Assembly: GCF_000368565.1 (NCBI RefSeq)
Contig: NZ_KB849542.1
Coordinates: forward strand, 398,581-462,580
DNA from: Acinetobacter gerneri DSM 14967 = CIP 107464 = MTCC 9824
Lineage (GTDB): Bacteria; Pseudomonadota; Gammaproteobacteria; Pseudomonadales; Moraxellaceae
Direction of reading: 5' to 3'
DNA length: 64,000 nucleotides
Position 1 is the first letter of the stretch. Each line of letters opens with the position of its first letter. Both the position numbers and the translations under genes were made by a program. The notes under the pieces were generated by a model, which was given only the letters and a program-made list of their open reading frames with translations, did no database searches and was not told the origin of the DNA. Below, piece after piece: positions 28,338 through 37,340 of this stretch.

Positions 28338-28763
28338 TTATTCTATTTTTAAATATATCAAACTAAATACAAAGGAAAACCACAATCCTACAAGCCATAC
28401 GATCAACATCATATTGTGACAATACAAAATACTGTCATGAATCATTTGATAGGCGGTAGAGCTTTCAATAAATCCTGTTGCCCAAAAAATCAGCAAATAA
28501 CAAAACAACATGACGATAAAAAAAGCCATTTTATTTTTGATAAATATCAAAATAATAGAAAATAAAAATGCAATCATTCCAATCAGCACGAAAGCGACAG
28601 GATCATTTGCCGATACCCCGTTTAGCTCTGAAAAATAAGTCAGTTCATCTGGTACAGTATAGCCATTTAGACAAAAGCTTTTCGTATCACGTTCTGAGAA
28701 AAAAGCAGCCAATGCAGACAAAAAGAGAAATAAAACAGCAAACAAACGAATGATGTGATGCAT
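28338..28763 (-). CDS. Small membrane protein, unknown function
   Basis: This 141-residue hydrophobic protein has four predicted membrane segments (about 4-21, 55-73, 80-98 and 115-137). The loop after the first carries a Cys (SFCLNGYTVPDEL). I do not recognise the family. It is monocistronic, 85 bases upstream of hrpA on the same strand, and could be co-transcribed with it. Its base composition matches its neighbours. Confidence 0.6.
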   Translation of the reverse strand: MHHIIRLFAVLFLFLSALAAFFSERDTKSFCLNGYTVPDELTYFSELNGVSANDPVAFVLIGMIAFLFSIILIFIKNKMAFFIVMLFCYLLIFWATGFIESSTAYQMIHDSILYCHNMMLIVWLVGLWFSFVFSLIYLKIE

Positions 28764-28970
28764 CTTAATAATTCAAAATTGTTTTTATAAATTTTATGAT
28801 TAAATTTCAAACAATTGAAATATTTATTGTTATTTTTTTATATCAAGCCTTGAAATCATCCGCCTAAGGCATCATGTTCTATCACGAGTTAACGAGAACT
28901 TTTGTCATTGTACGATCATATATTTCATGCAAAATTTTTTGCAGATTTTCTAAAATGACAAACGATTTGA

Positions 28971-29045
28971 ATTGGTGAAATCGTACTGGAGCGAGCTAAA
29001 TTCAATTTTCCGATTTTAGCTATGAAAAAATACTATTTCACCAAT
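28971..29045. repeat. 75-bp palindromic element upstream of ahpC (gap 28764-29106)
   Basis: The outer arms ATTGGTGAAAT (28971-28981) and ATTTCACCAAT (29035-29045) are perfect 11-bp inverted repeats. Inside them GCTAAA (28995-29000) and TTTAGC (29015-29020) form a second stem. This nested structure lies 60 bases before the ahpC start. It could be a small intergenic mobile repeat, a cruciform or a leader-RNA structure. No gene is seen in the rest of the gap. Confidence 0.6.
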
Positions 29046-29106
29046 AACAAAAAAATCATTATGCTAGTTTCAAATTAAATACAAACCACAATCAATGGAG
29101 ATAGTG

Positions 29107-29670
29107 ATGAGCTTAATTAATACTGAAGTTAAACCATTTAAAGCACAAGCTTTCCAAAACGGTCAATTCATCGAAGTTACTGAAGCTGATCTTAAAGGCA
29201 AATGGTCTGTTGTATTCTTCTATCCAGCTGACTTTACTTTTGTTTGCCCAACTGAACTTGGTGACCTTGCTGACAACTACGCTGAATTCCAAAAATTAGG
29301 CGTTGAAATCTACTCAGTTTCTACTGACACTCATTTCACACACAAAGCTTGGCATGATTCTTCAGAAGAAATCAAAAAAATCCAATACGTAATGGTTGGC
29401 GATCCTACTTGGACTCTTGCTAAAAACTTTGAAGTGTTAATCGAAGCTGACGGTCTTGCAGATCGTGGTACTTTCGTTATCGATCCTGAAGGCAAAATCC
29501 AAATCATCGAAATCAATGCTGGTGGTATTGGTCGTGATGCTTCTGAACTTCTTCGTAAAGTTAAAGCAGCTCAATACGTTCATTCTCACCCAGGCGAAGT
29601 TTGCCCTGCTAAATGGAAAGAAGGCGACGCAACTCTTGCTCCTTCAATCGACTTAGTTGGTAAAATCTAA
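29107..29670 (+). CDS. ahpC: Alkyl hydroperoxide reductase subunit C (typical 2-Cys peroxiredoxin)
   Basis: AhpC reduces hydrogen peroxide and organic hydroperoxides and is recycled by AhpF. The 187 residues have the peroxidatic Cys in [10 protein letters not shown] (about 47) and the resolving Cys in GEVCPAKW (about 166). The start [12 protein letters not shown] matches E. coli exactly in position. A longer frame begins at 29095, but the ATG at 29107 has TGGAGA seven bases upstream and gives the family length. Very regular codon use suggests high expression. Its reductase gene ahpF lies about 5.5 kb downstream instead of adjacent. Confidence 0.97.
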   Translation: MSLINTEVKPFKAQAFQNGQFIEVTEADLKGKWSVVFFYPADFTFVCPTELGDLADNYAEFQKLGVEIYSVSTDTHFTHKAWHDSSEEIKKIQYVMVGDPTWTLAKNFEVLIEADGLADRGTFVIDPEGKIQIIEINAGGIGRDASELLRKVKAAQYVHSHPGEVCPAKWKEGDATLAPSIDLVGKI

Positions 29671-29693
29671 TTTTTAATTAGATTAAACTGATC

Positions 29694-29728
29694 AAAAAAA
29701 CCACGTCTTATGGCGTGGTTTTTTTATT
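29694..29728 (+). terminator. Terminator after ahpC
   Basis: AAAAAAACCACG / CGTGGTTTTTTT is a strong stem with a T run, 24 bases after the ahpC stop. The remaining gap to 30002 is AT-rich and holds the tetR operator but no gene. Confidence 0.9.
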
Positions 29729-29950
29729 GCTAAATGATTTAGATTTATAACCATGACCAGAGCTATAAATCAATTCATTCTCAAAAGTCTTATATAAATT
29801 GAACGATATACTTCAATCGTGATATTGAGTAAACAATACAAGATAAGCATAAAAGAACAATCTACATAAAAATAATTAGTGTACAAATTCATATAATTAA
29901 ATAATTAGATCTCTTGTTTCGACAATAGCAGTCTTTTAAAAGTATTCACT

Positions 29951-29976
29951 TAAAATGTAACATGTGTTACATTTTA
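29951..29976 (+). promoter_or_regulatory. Palindromic operator upstream of tetR-type gene
   Basis: A 26-base near-perfect palindrome has half site TAAAATGTAACA, with 12 of 13 positions symmetric. It sits 27 bases before the TetR-family start. The position and size suit autoregulation by that regulator. Confidence 0.7.
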
Positions 29977-30002
29977 AAAATGTTGAATTGAGGTGCTGAA
30001 AT

Positions 30003-30611
30003 ATGAGTGATATTCCTTTAGAGCAATATCGTAAAAAAAGCCAAACAGATTCAGTGAATCAGCAAGAACGTGCAAATTCACAAGTTATTTTCCAAGCATT
30101 ATTTCAATTGATGCTTGAACAAGGTTATGAACAAGCCAATTTTCAGAAAATATCAAAAATTACTGGTATCAGCCGTACCACACTTTATCGGCGATGGGCT
30201 TCTATCGATGATTTATTGTTAGATGCGATCGCTGACAAAGTTCCCTCTGCAATTATTTTAGAATCATGTGCAGACCCGATACTTGAACTACGCCATGTCT
30301 TTGTTCAATTGGCAGATTTCTTAAAAAGCCCATTAGGTCATGCTGTTTTACAAGCGACGATTCGGCTACAGGATCAACATAGTTTAGAAAAGCGACAGGA
30401 TTTATGGGACATCCGTTATCAGCAAATTGTTCAAATATTTCTAAAGTTAAAGCCTGCGCCACATACAACAGATCTAGCAAAATTGCATAATGTGGTCAGT
30501 ATGGCATTGGGAAGTTTTTATTTTCAAATCTTCGTACAAAAAGCGGAAGTGACAGATGTATTTATTGATTCAATCTTAAACAACACCCTTTTACTCATCC
30601 AGCAAATTTAG
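30003..30611 (+). CDS. TetR family transcriptional regulator
   Basis: This 202-residue regulator has an N-terminal helix-turn-helix (GYEQANFQKISKITGISRTTLYRRW, about residues 39-63). A ligand-binding helical domain follows, as in the TetR/AcrR family. GAGGT precedes the ATG. The near-perfect palindrome 27 bases upstream is probably its own operator. The next gene starts 10 bases after its stop, so the membrane protein downstream is its likely target by co-transcription. The ligand is unknown. Confidence 0.88.
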   Translation: MSDIPLEQYRKKSQTDSVNQQERANSQVIFQALFQLMLEQGYEQANFQKISKITGISRTTLYRRWASIDDLLLDAIADKVPSAIILESCADPILELRHVFVQLADFLKSPLGHAVLQATIRLQDQHSLEKRQDLWDIRYQQIVQIFLKLKPAPHTTDLAKLHNVVSMALGSFYFQIFVQKAEVTDVFIDSILNNTLLLIQQI

Positions 30612-30621
30612 GACACTGACC

Positions 30622-31293
30622 ATGTATGTAGGACATTTAGCGATTGGCGTAGCCATCAAATCCAAGTTTCCACAAGTTTCAACTCTGGCAATCATGCTTG
30701 GAGTCGGCTTCCTAGACATTATTGATGGTATTTTAATCATGTTGGGGATCAATCATGTCAGCCCAAATCTTCAAAGTGGACCTTATTTGTTTTTTGATTT
30801 GAAGTTTATTGACTGGGATCATTCACTTTTAATGGCGATCCTTTTATCGATTTTATGGGGTGCAATTTTTTTTAAAAATAAAACCACTGCCATCGTCGCA
30901 GGTTTGGCTTGTTTCTCTCATTGGCTTGCTGACTGGCCCTTACATAATATGGACTTGGCTCTGTTCCCATACTCTATCGCGCACTTTGGATATGGGCTTT
31001 GGGGAAAATTGGGGACTGGATCTTGGATTTTAGAAGGTATTTTTTCTGCCATAGTCCTCGCTTATGCTTGGCAACAATTTAAAAAGCAGAATATTTCCAT
31101 ATTTTGGCCAGTTGTATTTCTCACTATCTCATTTTTTAACCTTTCACCGTGGTTTTCTCCGATGAAAAAGGCTGCTCAGTTGGCGGAACCAAATGCGTCT
31201 CTCTTACATGGATTTTTTGTATTTATCGGCTTCTTCATCCCAGCGTTACTGATTACTTGGTTAATCAATCGTCAAAAGAAATCTTTTCAATAA
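30622..31293 (+). CDS. Conserved membrane protein co-transcribed with tetR
   Basis: This 223-residue inner-membrane protein has about six hydrophobic segments. It contains conserved-looking polar motifs inside the membrane region: GFLDIIDG, DWDHSLLMA and CFSHWLADWPLHNMD. The His/Asp pairs resemble the YdjM/metal-dependent-hydrolase-like membrane family, where such residues could bind a metal. I cannot name a function. It lies 10 bases behind the TetR gene and is probably under its control. Confidence 0.7.
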   Translation: MYVGHLAIGVAIKSKFPQVSTLAIMLGVGFLDIIDGILIMLGINHVSPNLQSGPYLFFDLKFIDWDHSLLMAILLSILWGAIFFKNKTTAIVAGLACFSHWLADWPLHNMDLALFPYSIAHFGYGLWGKLGTGSWILEGIFSAIVLAYAWQQFKKQNISIFWPVVFLTISFFNLSPWFSPMKKAAQLAEPNASLLHGFFVFIGFFIPALLITWLINRQKKSFQ

Positions 31294-31322
31294 AATGACT
31301 TGGCACGAGAAGTTAAAACTTT

Positions 31323-31348
31323 GGGGCTATATGTCACAACATAGCCCC
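31323..31348. terminator. Hairpin between convergent genes
   Basis: GGGGCTAT / ATAGCCCC is an 8-bp stem with a 10-base loop between the plus-strand membrane gene and the minus-strand efflux gene. T runs are poor on both sides, so its terminator role is likely but weak. Confidence 0.5.
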
Positions 31349-31356
31349 TACTCTAT

Positions 31357-32850
31357 TTAGTATGACTGCTGAGTATTGCTCGGTTTTCTCCAATACAACA
31401 TCACAAATCCAATCAATAACCACAGCGTAATACTGGATAAATACAACACTGAATGATGTGCTGAACTAAATGCTTGATTTGCAATCAATTGAATTTGAGC
31501 TGCAACTTGATCATTTACATGTGGCAAAATTTGCATAGTTTCTGCAATAGAATTTTGTGCACTGGATGTATTTTCTTCAGATAAAAGTCGCCCAAAATTG
31601 ACTTTTTGACTATAAAAATATGAGACAAGTAAACCAAAAATCGCAACTCCAAATCCTGCTCCTATCTCATAAGACATGCCCTCAATTGATCCTGCCGCTG
31701 TGGCTTTTTCGACAGGACTTGCAGAAATAATCGCAGAAGTCGCAGCTAAAAATGTCGCTTCAATACTAAAACCAAGCACGATCATCCAAAACCATGCAAG
31801 GATCTGTTGTTGCATAAAATGAGTTTCAGCAAGACCAATGAGACAAATCGCAGACAAAGCAAGCCCAACCAATATGATGTGACGCACACCAAAATGGTTG
31901 ATTAGGAAACTAGCAAAAATACCGCTCAAACTGACTGCCAACATAAATGGCAGTACAAATAATCCTGCGTCCAAAGCGGAGTATTGATATACAAACTGCA
32001 ATTCTTGTGTAATAAGCAATTCAAAACCGACTAAGGCAATCATTGCAAAAACACAAATCAGAAAACCAATTTTCACAGGTTTATATTTAAACAAACTTAG
32101 ATCGAGTAAAGGTTCATCCAACTGTTTTTGTTTATGGATAAAATAAAACAGTAAAGCAGCACCGATACAAGCAATCGAAAAGACCAGCGTATCTAAGCCT
32201 TTCATCGCCGTTTTTAATGCATAAATAATCAGCAATATAGAACATACTAAAATCAGTGCATCGAAAATATTGATATGTTTCTGTTGGTTTATCTCTTGAT
32301 TTGGAAGTAAATAATATGCAGCAAAGATCACGATAATGATCAATGGAATATTAATTAAAAAAACTGAACCCCAGTGATAGTGTTCAAGTAAAAAGCCACC
32401 GATTAATGGGCCGAATGCCGCACCACCACCGCCTGCAACCACCCACATTCCAAGTGCAAAATTACGCTTTTTTTCATCTAAAAATACACTTCGAACACAT
32501 GCGAGGGTCGCTGGAATAATCATTGCAGCACCGAAAGCCAAGACCATTCTGGCAAATATTAAATAATAGGCATTGATTGAAAAAGCTGCGATCAGCGATC
32601 CAATTCCAAAAAACCCAGCACCCATGATCATCAAACGCTTATAGCCTAGCCTTTCTCCAAGTGCACCCATCGGTAAAATAAAACCAGCCATCATCAGTGA
32701 ATAGATATCAATAATCCACAGCATCTGAGTATTTGTTAGACCTAATTGCTGCGTAAGCGTTGGAATCGCAACATGTAATACCGTTGCATCAATTGAAACT
32801 GGCAGATATATCAGTACAACTATTGCTAATATATACCACTGACGTAACAT
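31357..32850 (-). CDS. smvA: SmvA-like MFS efflux pump (DHA2 family, 14 TM)
   Basis: This 497-residue transporter has 14 hydrophobic segments. The N-terminus (SIDATVLHVAIPTL, WIIDIYSLMMAGFILPMGAL, GERLGYKRL) is very close, from memory, to SmvA of enterobacteria. SmvA exports methyl viologen and cationic biocides such as chlorhexidine and quaternary ammonium compounds. Motif C-like GAAFGPLIGGFLLEHYHWGS is present. A divergent TetR gene and paired operators in the 86-base gap reproduce the smvA-smvR arrangement. The substrate range is inferred from similarity. Confidence 0.88.
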   Translation of the reverse strand: MLRQWYILAIVVLIYLPVSIDATVLHVAIPTLTQQLGLTNTQMLWIIDIYSLMMAGFILPMGALGERLGYKRLMIMGAGFFGIGSLIAAFSINAYYLIFARMVLAFGAAMIIPATLACVRSVFLDEKKRNFALGMWVVAGGGGAAFGPLIGGFLLEHYHWGSVFLINIPLIIIVIFAAYYLLPNQEINQQKHINIFDALILVCSILLIIYALKTAMKGLDTLVFSIACIGAALLFYFIHKQKQLDEPLLDLSLFKYKPVKIGFLICVFAMIALVGFELLITQELQFVYQYSALDAGLFVLPFMLAVSLSGIFASFLINHFGVRHIILVGLALSAICLIGLAETHFMQQQILAWFWMIVLGFSIEATFLAATSAIISASPVEKATAAGSIEGMSYEIGAGFGVAIFGLLVSYFYSQKVNFGRLLSEENTSSAQNSIAETMQILPHVNDQVAAQIQLIANQAFSSAHHSVLYLSSITLWLLIGFVMLYWRKPSNTQQSY

Positions 32851-32870
32851 AAAATTTACCGACTATTAAC

Positions 32871-32917
32871 TTGAACATATGTTCAATTATGATATACAAA
32901 CTTGAACAAATGTTCAA
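32871..32917. promoter_or_regulatory. Paired operators between smvA-like and tetR genes
   Basis: There are two 16-base palindromes: TTGAACATATGTTCAA (32871-32886, perfect) and TTGAACAAATGTTCAA (32902-32917, one asymmetric pair). They are spaced 31 bases centre to centre, about three helical turns, so two regulator dimers could bind the same face. They cover the divergent promoters of both genes. Confidence 0.85.
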
Positions 32918-32936
32918 TTTAGTGCTAGGCAAATGA

Positions 32937-33518
32937 ATGAGCTATTTAAACAAGCAAGATAGAAAGAATCAAATCATTGAAATTGCAAAACAAATTGTAT
33001 TAAATGATGGTTTAAATGCATTAACTGTTCGACATTTAGCAACAACTGCTAACATTTCAGTAGGACAAGTGCATCACCATTTCGGCTCAGTCTCTGAGCT
33101 TAAATCTACGGTTTTCTTAAATTTAGTCCATATCAATCTACAGATCGAACCTGAAAATTTAGATGAATTGAACCAGCTGATTTATATTTTAGGTTTTGAT
33201 CAGACTCAAGAAGAACTTTGTTATCTAAAGCTTTGGAATGATGCCGAAAAATTGATGGATTTAGACACTAAATTTAAACCTGCTTATCAAGAAGCGATAC
33301 AACTTTGGCATCAAGCAGTCATGACAGTTTTAAAGCATGGGCAAGCTCATGGTGCTTTTCAGTTTCAAATAGCCCATGTTGAAAATATCGCATGGCGGCT
33401 CATTGCAGCGTCTTGTGGTCTTGAAAGTATTTATAATTTAGGTTTTACGGGTATGGATCAGGATTTTTTCCAAAAAAACATTCAGACATTTATAGAAAAT
33501 GAATTGCAGCTGAAATAA
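32937..33518 (+). CDS. TetR family regulator of the divergent efflux pump (SmvR-like)
   Basis: This 193-residue regulator has an HTH near the N-terminus (NALTVRHLATTANISVGQVHHHFGS, about residues 24-48). The ligand-binding domain is all-helical. It is divergent from the SmvA-like pump with twin palindromic operators between them, the standard local repressor arrangement. In Klebsiella and Salmonella, loss of the TetR repressor SmvR raises biocide tolerance. Whether this is an orthologue rather than an analogue is uncertain. Start ATG 32937 follows AGG. Confidence 0.88.
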   Translation: MSYLNKQDRKNQIIEIAKQIVLNDGLNALTVRHLATTANISVGQVHHHFGSVSELKSTVFLNLVHINLQIEPENLDELNQLIYILGFDQTQEELCYLKLWNDAEKLMDLDTKFKPAYQEAIQLWHQAVMTVLKHGQAHGAFQFQIAHVENIAWRLIAASCGLESIYNLGFTGMDQDFFQKNIQTFIENELQLK

Positions 33519-33691
33519 TGTCAATTTCATGAAAAATTCGATAGCACTTTTAGTGATAAAAATATGCTTATTTATTTGATAAATTATATTATTTTTACAA
33601 TTCAGTAATACAAGACCAAGGCAAATTAGATTAGTTTCAAACATAAGCAGAAAATAAATTCTGTGAATGTAAATTTAATCAGAGGTTGCTT

Positions 33692-33898
33692 ATGGGAACA
33701 ATGCTTGCCGTGACTTCTTGGAACTACAATGCTTCTGCACGGTATCTCAAAATTTTTTATAATAATGGCTCAGGAGAGCTGTATCACCCTGTGCCCGAAT
33801 TTATCTATAATAATTTGCTTCGATGTAGTGATAAAACTGCCTTTGTACAGAAATACTTAGAATATGACTTGCACTTTACACGAATAACAATTTCATAA
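33692..33898 (+). CDS. KTSC domain protein
   Basis: This 68-residue protein reads MLAVTSWNYNASARYLKIFYN then YHPVPEFIYNNLLRC and FVQKYLEYDLHF. It follows the KTSC pattern: a short beta-rich domain with a VP and a Y/F cluster that often follows lysyl-tRNA synthetase. KTSC proteins are thought to bind RNA or nucleic acid, without proven function. Start ATG 33692 follows AGAGG. The upstream TTG at 33686 is unlikely. Confidence 0.75.
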   Translation: MGTMLAVTSWNYNASARYLKIFYNNGSGELYHPVPEFIYNNLLRCSDKTAFVQKYLEYDLHFTRITIS

Positions 33899-33927
33899 AA
33901 AAATCAGGGATTCTCCCTGATTTTCCT
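33897..33927. terminator. Bidirectional terminator
   Basis: AAAATCAGGGA / TCCCTGATTTT forms a stem between the convergent KTSC and O-methyltransferase genes. A and T runs flank both sides. Confidence 0.8.
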
Positions 33928-33942
33928 TTAATTGCTCTATCT

Positions 33943-34536
33943 CTAAGACTTAAATACCACCATAAATAGTCCAGCACCTACGGATAATGTCGTCGTCATA
34001 AAGCGTGTATCTTGTTTTACTTCACTGATAAAAGTTTTCACTTCTGCAGCATGCGAGATGACATTGTCTACGATGAGCACGCCGCCATTTGGATTGATCA
34101 TATGCTGTAAATATTGCCAATATTCAATATAAGTTTCACGTTCTGCATCAAGTAAAATCAAATCAAATTGTTGCTGATGCTCAGCTAAATAATCTTTGGC
34201 ATCACCGACCCAAAAATCAATCACATCCGCAACTTTCAGCTCATTGGCATATTCGATCGCTTGTTTCGTTCTTTCTGGATCTATTTCAAGTGTAGTCACC
34301 TGCCCTTGTGTCACTTGGGCTGCATCTGCAAGCCAAAGTGTTGAATAACCAGTAGAAGTTCCGATTTCTAAAATCCGCTTAGACTGCTGGATACGAATCA
34401 ACATCGCCAAATACTGTGCAGATTCTGGTTCAATATTTCTATAGCGCTGAATTCGATCTGGCATTGCCGCATCATGTTTGATAAAACATTGATATAACTG
34501 ATTTACACGTTGTAAAAACTCAGGATTTAAACTCAT
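33943..34536 (-). CDS. Class I SAM-dependent O-methyltransferase
   Basis: This 197-residue protein belongs to the caffeoyl-CoA/catechol O-methyltransferase-like family. Motif I is RILEIGTSTGYSTLWLAD (about 54-71), with an acidic residue at the end of strand 2 (VTTLEIDPERT). DLILLDAER carries the divalent-metal aspartate and GGVLIVDNV the second metal ligand region. Such enzymes methylate catechol-type hydroxyls using Mg. The physiological substrate is unknown. It is monocistronic, with the DUF1653 gene upstream on the same strand. Confidence 0.88.
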   Translation of the reverse strand: MSLNPEFLQRVNQLYQCFIKHDAAMPDRIQRYRNIEPESAQYLAMLIRIQQSKRILEIGTSTGYSTLWLADAAQVTQGQVTTLEIDPERTKQAIEYANELKVADVIDFWVGDAKDYLAEHQQQFDLILLDAERETYIEYWQYLQHMINPNGGVLIVDNVISHAAEVKTFISEVKQDTRFMTTTLSVGAGLFMVVFKS

Positions 34537-34604
34537 ATTTTGTGTCCTTGTTATTTTCAGCGCAGTTAGATTGTATTTTTTATATGCGTCAAAATAGTTA
34601 AATT

Positions 34605-34820
34605 TTACGTAGTTTCTTGAATCAATTTAAATCTTGCCAATGTTTGACCATCTACATCGACTTGTTCTTGGAACATTTCTAGGGGTCTAACCCACATTGA
34701 ATAATCACCATATAAACATTGATAAACGACAAGCTGTTCTCGCGTTTCACTATGTGTCGCCACATGAAAAACTTGATAAAGCTGACCTTTATAATGTTGG
34801 TAAATCCCTTTTTTTAACAT
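34605..34820 (-). CDS. DUF1653 family small protein
   Basis: This 71-residue protein has the DUF1653 pattern: [43 protein letters not shown] and a short tail. Members are widespread small beta-rich proteins without a known role. It precedes the O-methyltransferase gene by 68 bases on the same strand. Confidence 0.85.
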   Translation of the reverse strand: MLKKGIYQHYKGQLYQVFHVATHSETREQLVVYQCLYGDYSMWVRPLEMFQEQVDVDGQTLARFKLIQETT

Positions 34821-35149
34821 GAAAATGAGCTACTTTATTTCTTGATTGTTTCCGATATTAAATCAATGTCATGTTAAAAATATAGTTGTTTTACAAAATA
34901 TTATCTAATTTTAATGATAACTTGCACTGTACTGCTCAAGTTTTAACAGCTCAACAAAAAATGTATCTTGACGAGCAAAGAAAATAAATTTTCAGTCCTC
35001 TTTTGTAAGAAAAGTCTTGTTTTACGCCGTTTATGCCAAACCATCAAATAAACCGATCACATTTATAATTACAAACTGTTTTACCTATTTATAAATATGG
35101 CGTACTATTGCTTTCAAGATAAGAAATTAACTCCTTTGGAGAACGGAAA
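34821..35149. other. ahpF upstream region (no gene seen)
   Basis: The 329 bases between divergent genes are AT-rich and probably hold the ahpF promoter. I looked for an OxyR-type four-box site and did not find one clear enough to report. AGGAG-like CCTTTGGAGAACGG precedes the ahpF start. Confidence 0.45.
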
Positions 35150-36715
35150 ATGTTAGATCAAAATATTAAAGCCCAACTCAAAGCTTATTTAGAACGTCTA
35201 GAAAGCCCGATTGAATTGGTTGCAGCCTTAGATGATTCTGATAAAGCATCTAAAATCAAAGAACTTGTCACAGAAATCGCTGAACTTTCTGACCAAGTCA
35301 CTGCTCGTTTTGATGGTAACAATAGCCGTCGTCCAAGTTTCGGTGTAGCAAAAGTCGGTGAACAACCACGCGTATTCTTTGCTGGTTTACCGATGGGGCA
35401 CGAATTTACCTCTTTAATTTTGGCTTTATTGCAAGTTTCTGGCTATGCACCAAAAGTGTCTGATGAAATTTTAGCGCAAATTAAAGGCTTAAATTTAAAA
35501 GCGAATTTTGATGTATTTGTTTCTTTAAGCTGTCATAACTGTCCTGATGTTGTTCAAGCACTCAACTTAATTGCGATCAACAATCCTGAAACAACGGCAA
35601 CCATGATTGATGGTGCATTTTTCCAAGACGAAGTTGAAGAACGCAAAATCATGGCTGTACCAATGTTGTTCCAAGACGGTGAGCATGTGGGTCAAGGTCG
35701 TATGACTTTGGAAGAAATTGTCGCTAAATTGGATACAAACTCTGCTGCGAAAGAAGCTGAAAAATTAAATGCAAAAGATGCATTTGATGTATTGGTGATT
35801 GGTGGTGGACCTGCAGGTGCAACAGCAGCGATGTATGCATCACGTAAAGGGATCAAAACCGGTATCGTTTCTGAGCGTTTCGGCGGTCAGGTGATGGATA
35901 CAATGGATATTGAAAACTTTATTTCTGTAGTGAAAACTCAAGGTCCACGCTTTGGTGCAGACATGGAGACTCATGTTCGTGAATATGAAGTTGATATCAT
36001 GAACTTGCAACGTGTTAAACATCTCCGCGGTGCTGATGAAACTGCCAATGGATTAGTTGAAATTGAACTTGAAAATGGCGCTAAATTAGAATCAAAAACT
36101 GTGATTTTATCTACAGGCGCACGTTGGAGAGAAATGAATGTACCGGGTGAGAAAGAATACAAAACACGTGGTGTAGCGTATTGCCCTCACTGTGATGGTC
36201 CACTTTTCAAAGGTAAAAAAGTTGCCGTGATCGGTGGTGGTAACTCTGGTGTAGAAGCAGCGATTGATCTTGCGGGTATTGTTGAGCATGTAACTTTGGT
36301 TGAATTTGATACTAAATTGCGTGCTGACCAAGTGCTTCAAGATAAATTGAACAGCTTGCAAAATACCACAGTGATTTTAAATGCACTTTCAACTGAAGTT
36401 GTCGGTGATGGTTCACAAGTGACTGCACTTAAATATAAAGATCGCGCAACAGATGAAGAACATAGCTTAGAACTTGCAGGGATCTTTGTCCAAATTGGTT
36501 TATTGCCAAATACAGATTTCTTAAAAGAAAGCAAAGTTGCACTTTCAAACCGCAATGAAATCGTGGTCAATGAACGCAATGAAACCAATGTTGCTGGTGT
36601 TTTTGCAGCAGGTGACTGTACAACTGTGCCATATAAACAAATCATTATTGCAGCAGGTGAAGGCGCGAAAGCATCATTATCCGCTTTTGATTATATGATT
36701 CGTTCTGGTCAATAA
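35150..36715 (+). CDS. ahpF: Alkyl hydroperoxide reductase subunit F
   Basis: This is a flavoprotein of 521 residues that transfers electrons from NADH to AhpC. The N-terminal tandem thioredoxin-like domain has the CxxC pair LSCHNCPD (about 129-132). The FAD domain follows from [11 protein letters not shown] (about 216). The redox-active CPHC in [10 protein letters not shown] is at about 345-348, the NAD motif is [12 protein letters not shown], and the C-terminal FAD block is [16 protein letters not shown]. All four catalytic Cys are present. The length equals the E. coli enzyme. It is separated from ahpC by about 5.5 kb of unrelated genes. Confidence 0.97.
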   Translation: MLDQNIKAQLKAYLERLESPIELVAALDDSDKASKIKELVTEIAELSDQVTARFDGNNSRRPSFGVAKVGEQPRVFFAGLPMGHEFTSLILALLQVSGYAPKVSDEILAQIKGLNLKANFDVFVSLSCHNCPDVVQALNLIAINNPETTATMIDGAFFQDEVEERKIMAVPMLFQDGEHVGQGRMTLEEIVAKLDTNSAAKEAEKLNAKDAFDVLVIGGGPAGATAAMYASRKGIKTGIVSERFGGQVMDTMDIENFISVVKTQGPRFGADMETHVREYEVDIMNLQRVKHLRGADETANGLVEIELENGAKLESKTVILSTGARWREMNVPGEKEYKTRGVAYCPHCDGPLFKGKKVAVIGGGNSGVEAAIDLAGIVEHVTLVEFDTKLRADQVLQDKLNSLQNTTVILNALSTEVVGDGSQVTALKYKDRATDEEHSLELAGIFVQIGLLPNTDFLKESKVALSNRNEIVVNERNETNVAGVFAAGDCTTVPYKQIIIAAGEGAKASLSAFDYMIRSGQ

Positions 36716-36744
36716 GCCCAGTCATCCATTTTAAAGAATGACTT

Positions 36745-36777
36745 AAAAAATCCACTTTTACATAAAGTGGATTTTTT
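36745..36777 (+). terminator. Terminator after ahpF
   Basis: AAAAAATCCACTTT / AAAGTGGATTTTTT forms a strong stem with a T run, about 30 bases after the ahpF stop. Confidence 0.9.
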
Positions 36778-36881
36778 ATATTTGAGATAAGCATTTACAA
36801 ATGATCACTATTTTTTTAGAGCGCTTAATTTATATTCTGAGTGTCCATAAGATTGTGGATGAATTATAAAAGGTCTAAAAC

Positions 36882-37259
36882 ATGAATAAATTAGCAATCG
36901 CATTAGGTTTAGCAGCAACAGTAGCGCTTGTTGGCTGTAATAAACAAAAAGAACCAGAAACTGGCGCTTCAACAGGTGAACATTTAAAAAATGCTGCTGA
37001 TCAAGCAGGACACGATATCAAAGATGCAACCAACCATGCTGCAAATACGACGGCTACGGCTGTAGATAATGCGACAAATGCAACCGCTACTGCTACAGAT
37101 CATGCCGTAAATGAAGCCAATAAAGCCGCAGATAGTGCGCTTGCATCTGCTAAAGAAGCTGCACAAGACGCAAAAGATGCAACTAAACAAGCAACAGCAA
37201 AAACAGCTGAAGCCGTAGAACATGGCGCAGCTCACGTGAAAAAAGAAACGTCAAATTAA
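36882..37259 (+). CDS. Ala-rich small lipoprotein with long amphipathic helix
   Basis: This 125-residue protein has a signal peptide ending in the lipobox LVGC (Cys at 19). The mature part is dominated by Ala, Thr, Asp, Asn and Lys in repeating A-x-x-A patterns (HAANTTATAVDNATN, TDHAVNEANKAADSALASAK). It predicts one long amphipathic helix like LEA-type or Lpp-like proteins. It is probably anchored to the outer membrane. The function is unknown. The gene is single, and its terminator doubles as that of the convergent dctA. Confidence 0.75.
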   Translation: MNKLAIALGLAATVALVGCNKQKEPETGASTGEHLKNAADQAGHDIKDATNHAANTTATAVDNATNATATATDHAVNEANKAADSALASAKEAAQDAKDATKQATAKTAEAVEHGAAHVKKETSN

Positions 37260-37287
37260 AACCGATATTATTTAGCTATATTTATAA

Positions 37288-37320
37288 AAAATGCTTATCC
37301 AAGGATAAGCATTTTATTTA
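37288..37320. terminator. Bidirectional terminator
   Basis: AAAATGCTTATCC / GGATAAGCATTTT is a near-perfect stem between the convergent lipoprotein and dctA genes. It is T-rich on both strands. Confidence 0.85.
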
Positions 37321-37340
37321 ATGTCATGACATTTTCAGTT

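Noticed and set aside
28862..29106. OxyR binding site in front of ahpC or ahpF
   Set aside because: OxyR control would be expected, but no ATAG-type four-box site with the right spacing is clear enough to claim in either upstream region.
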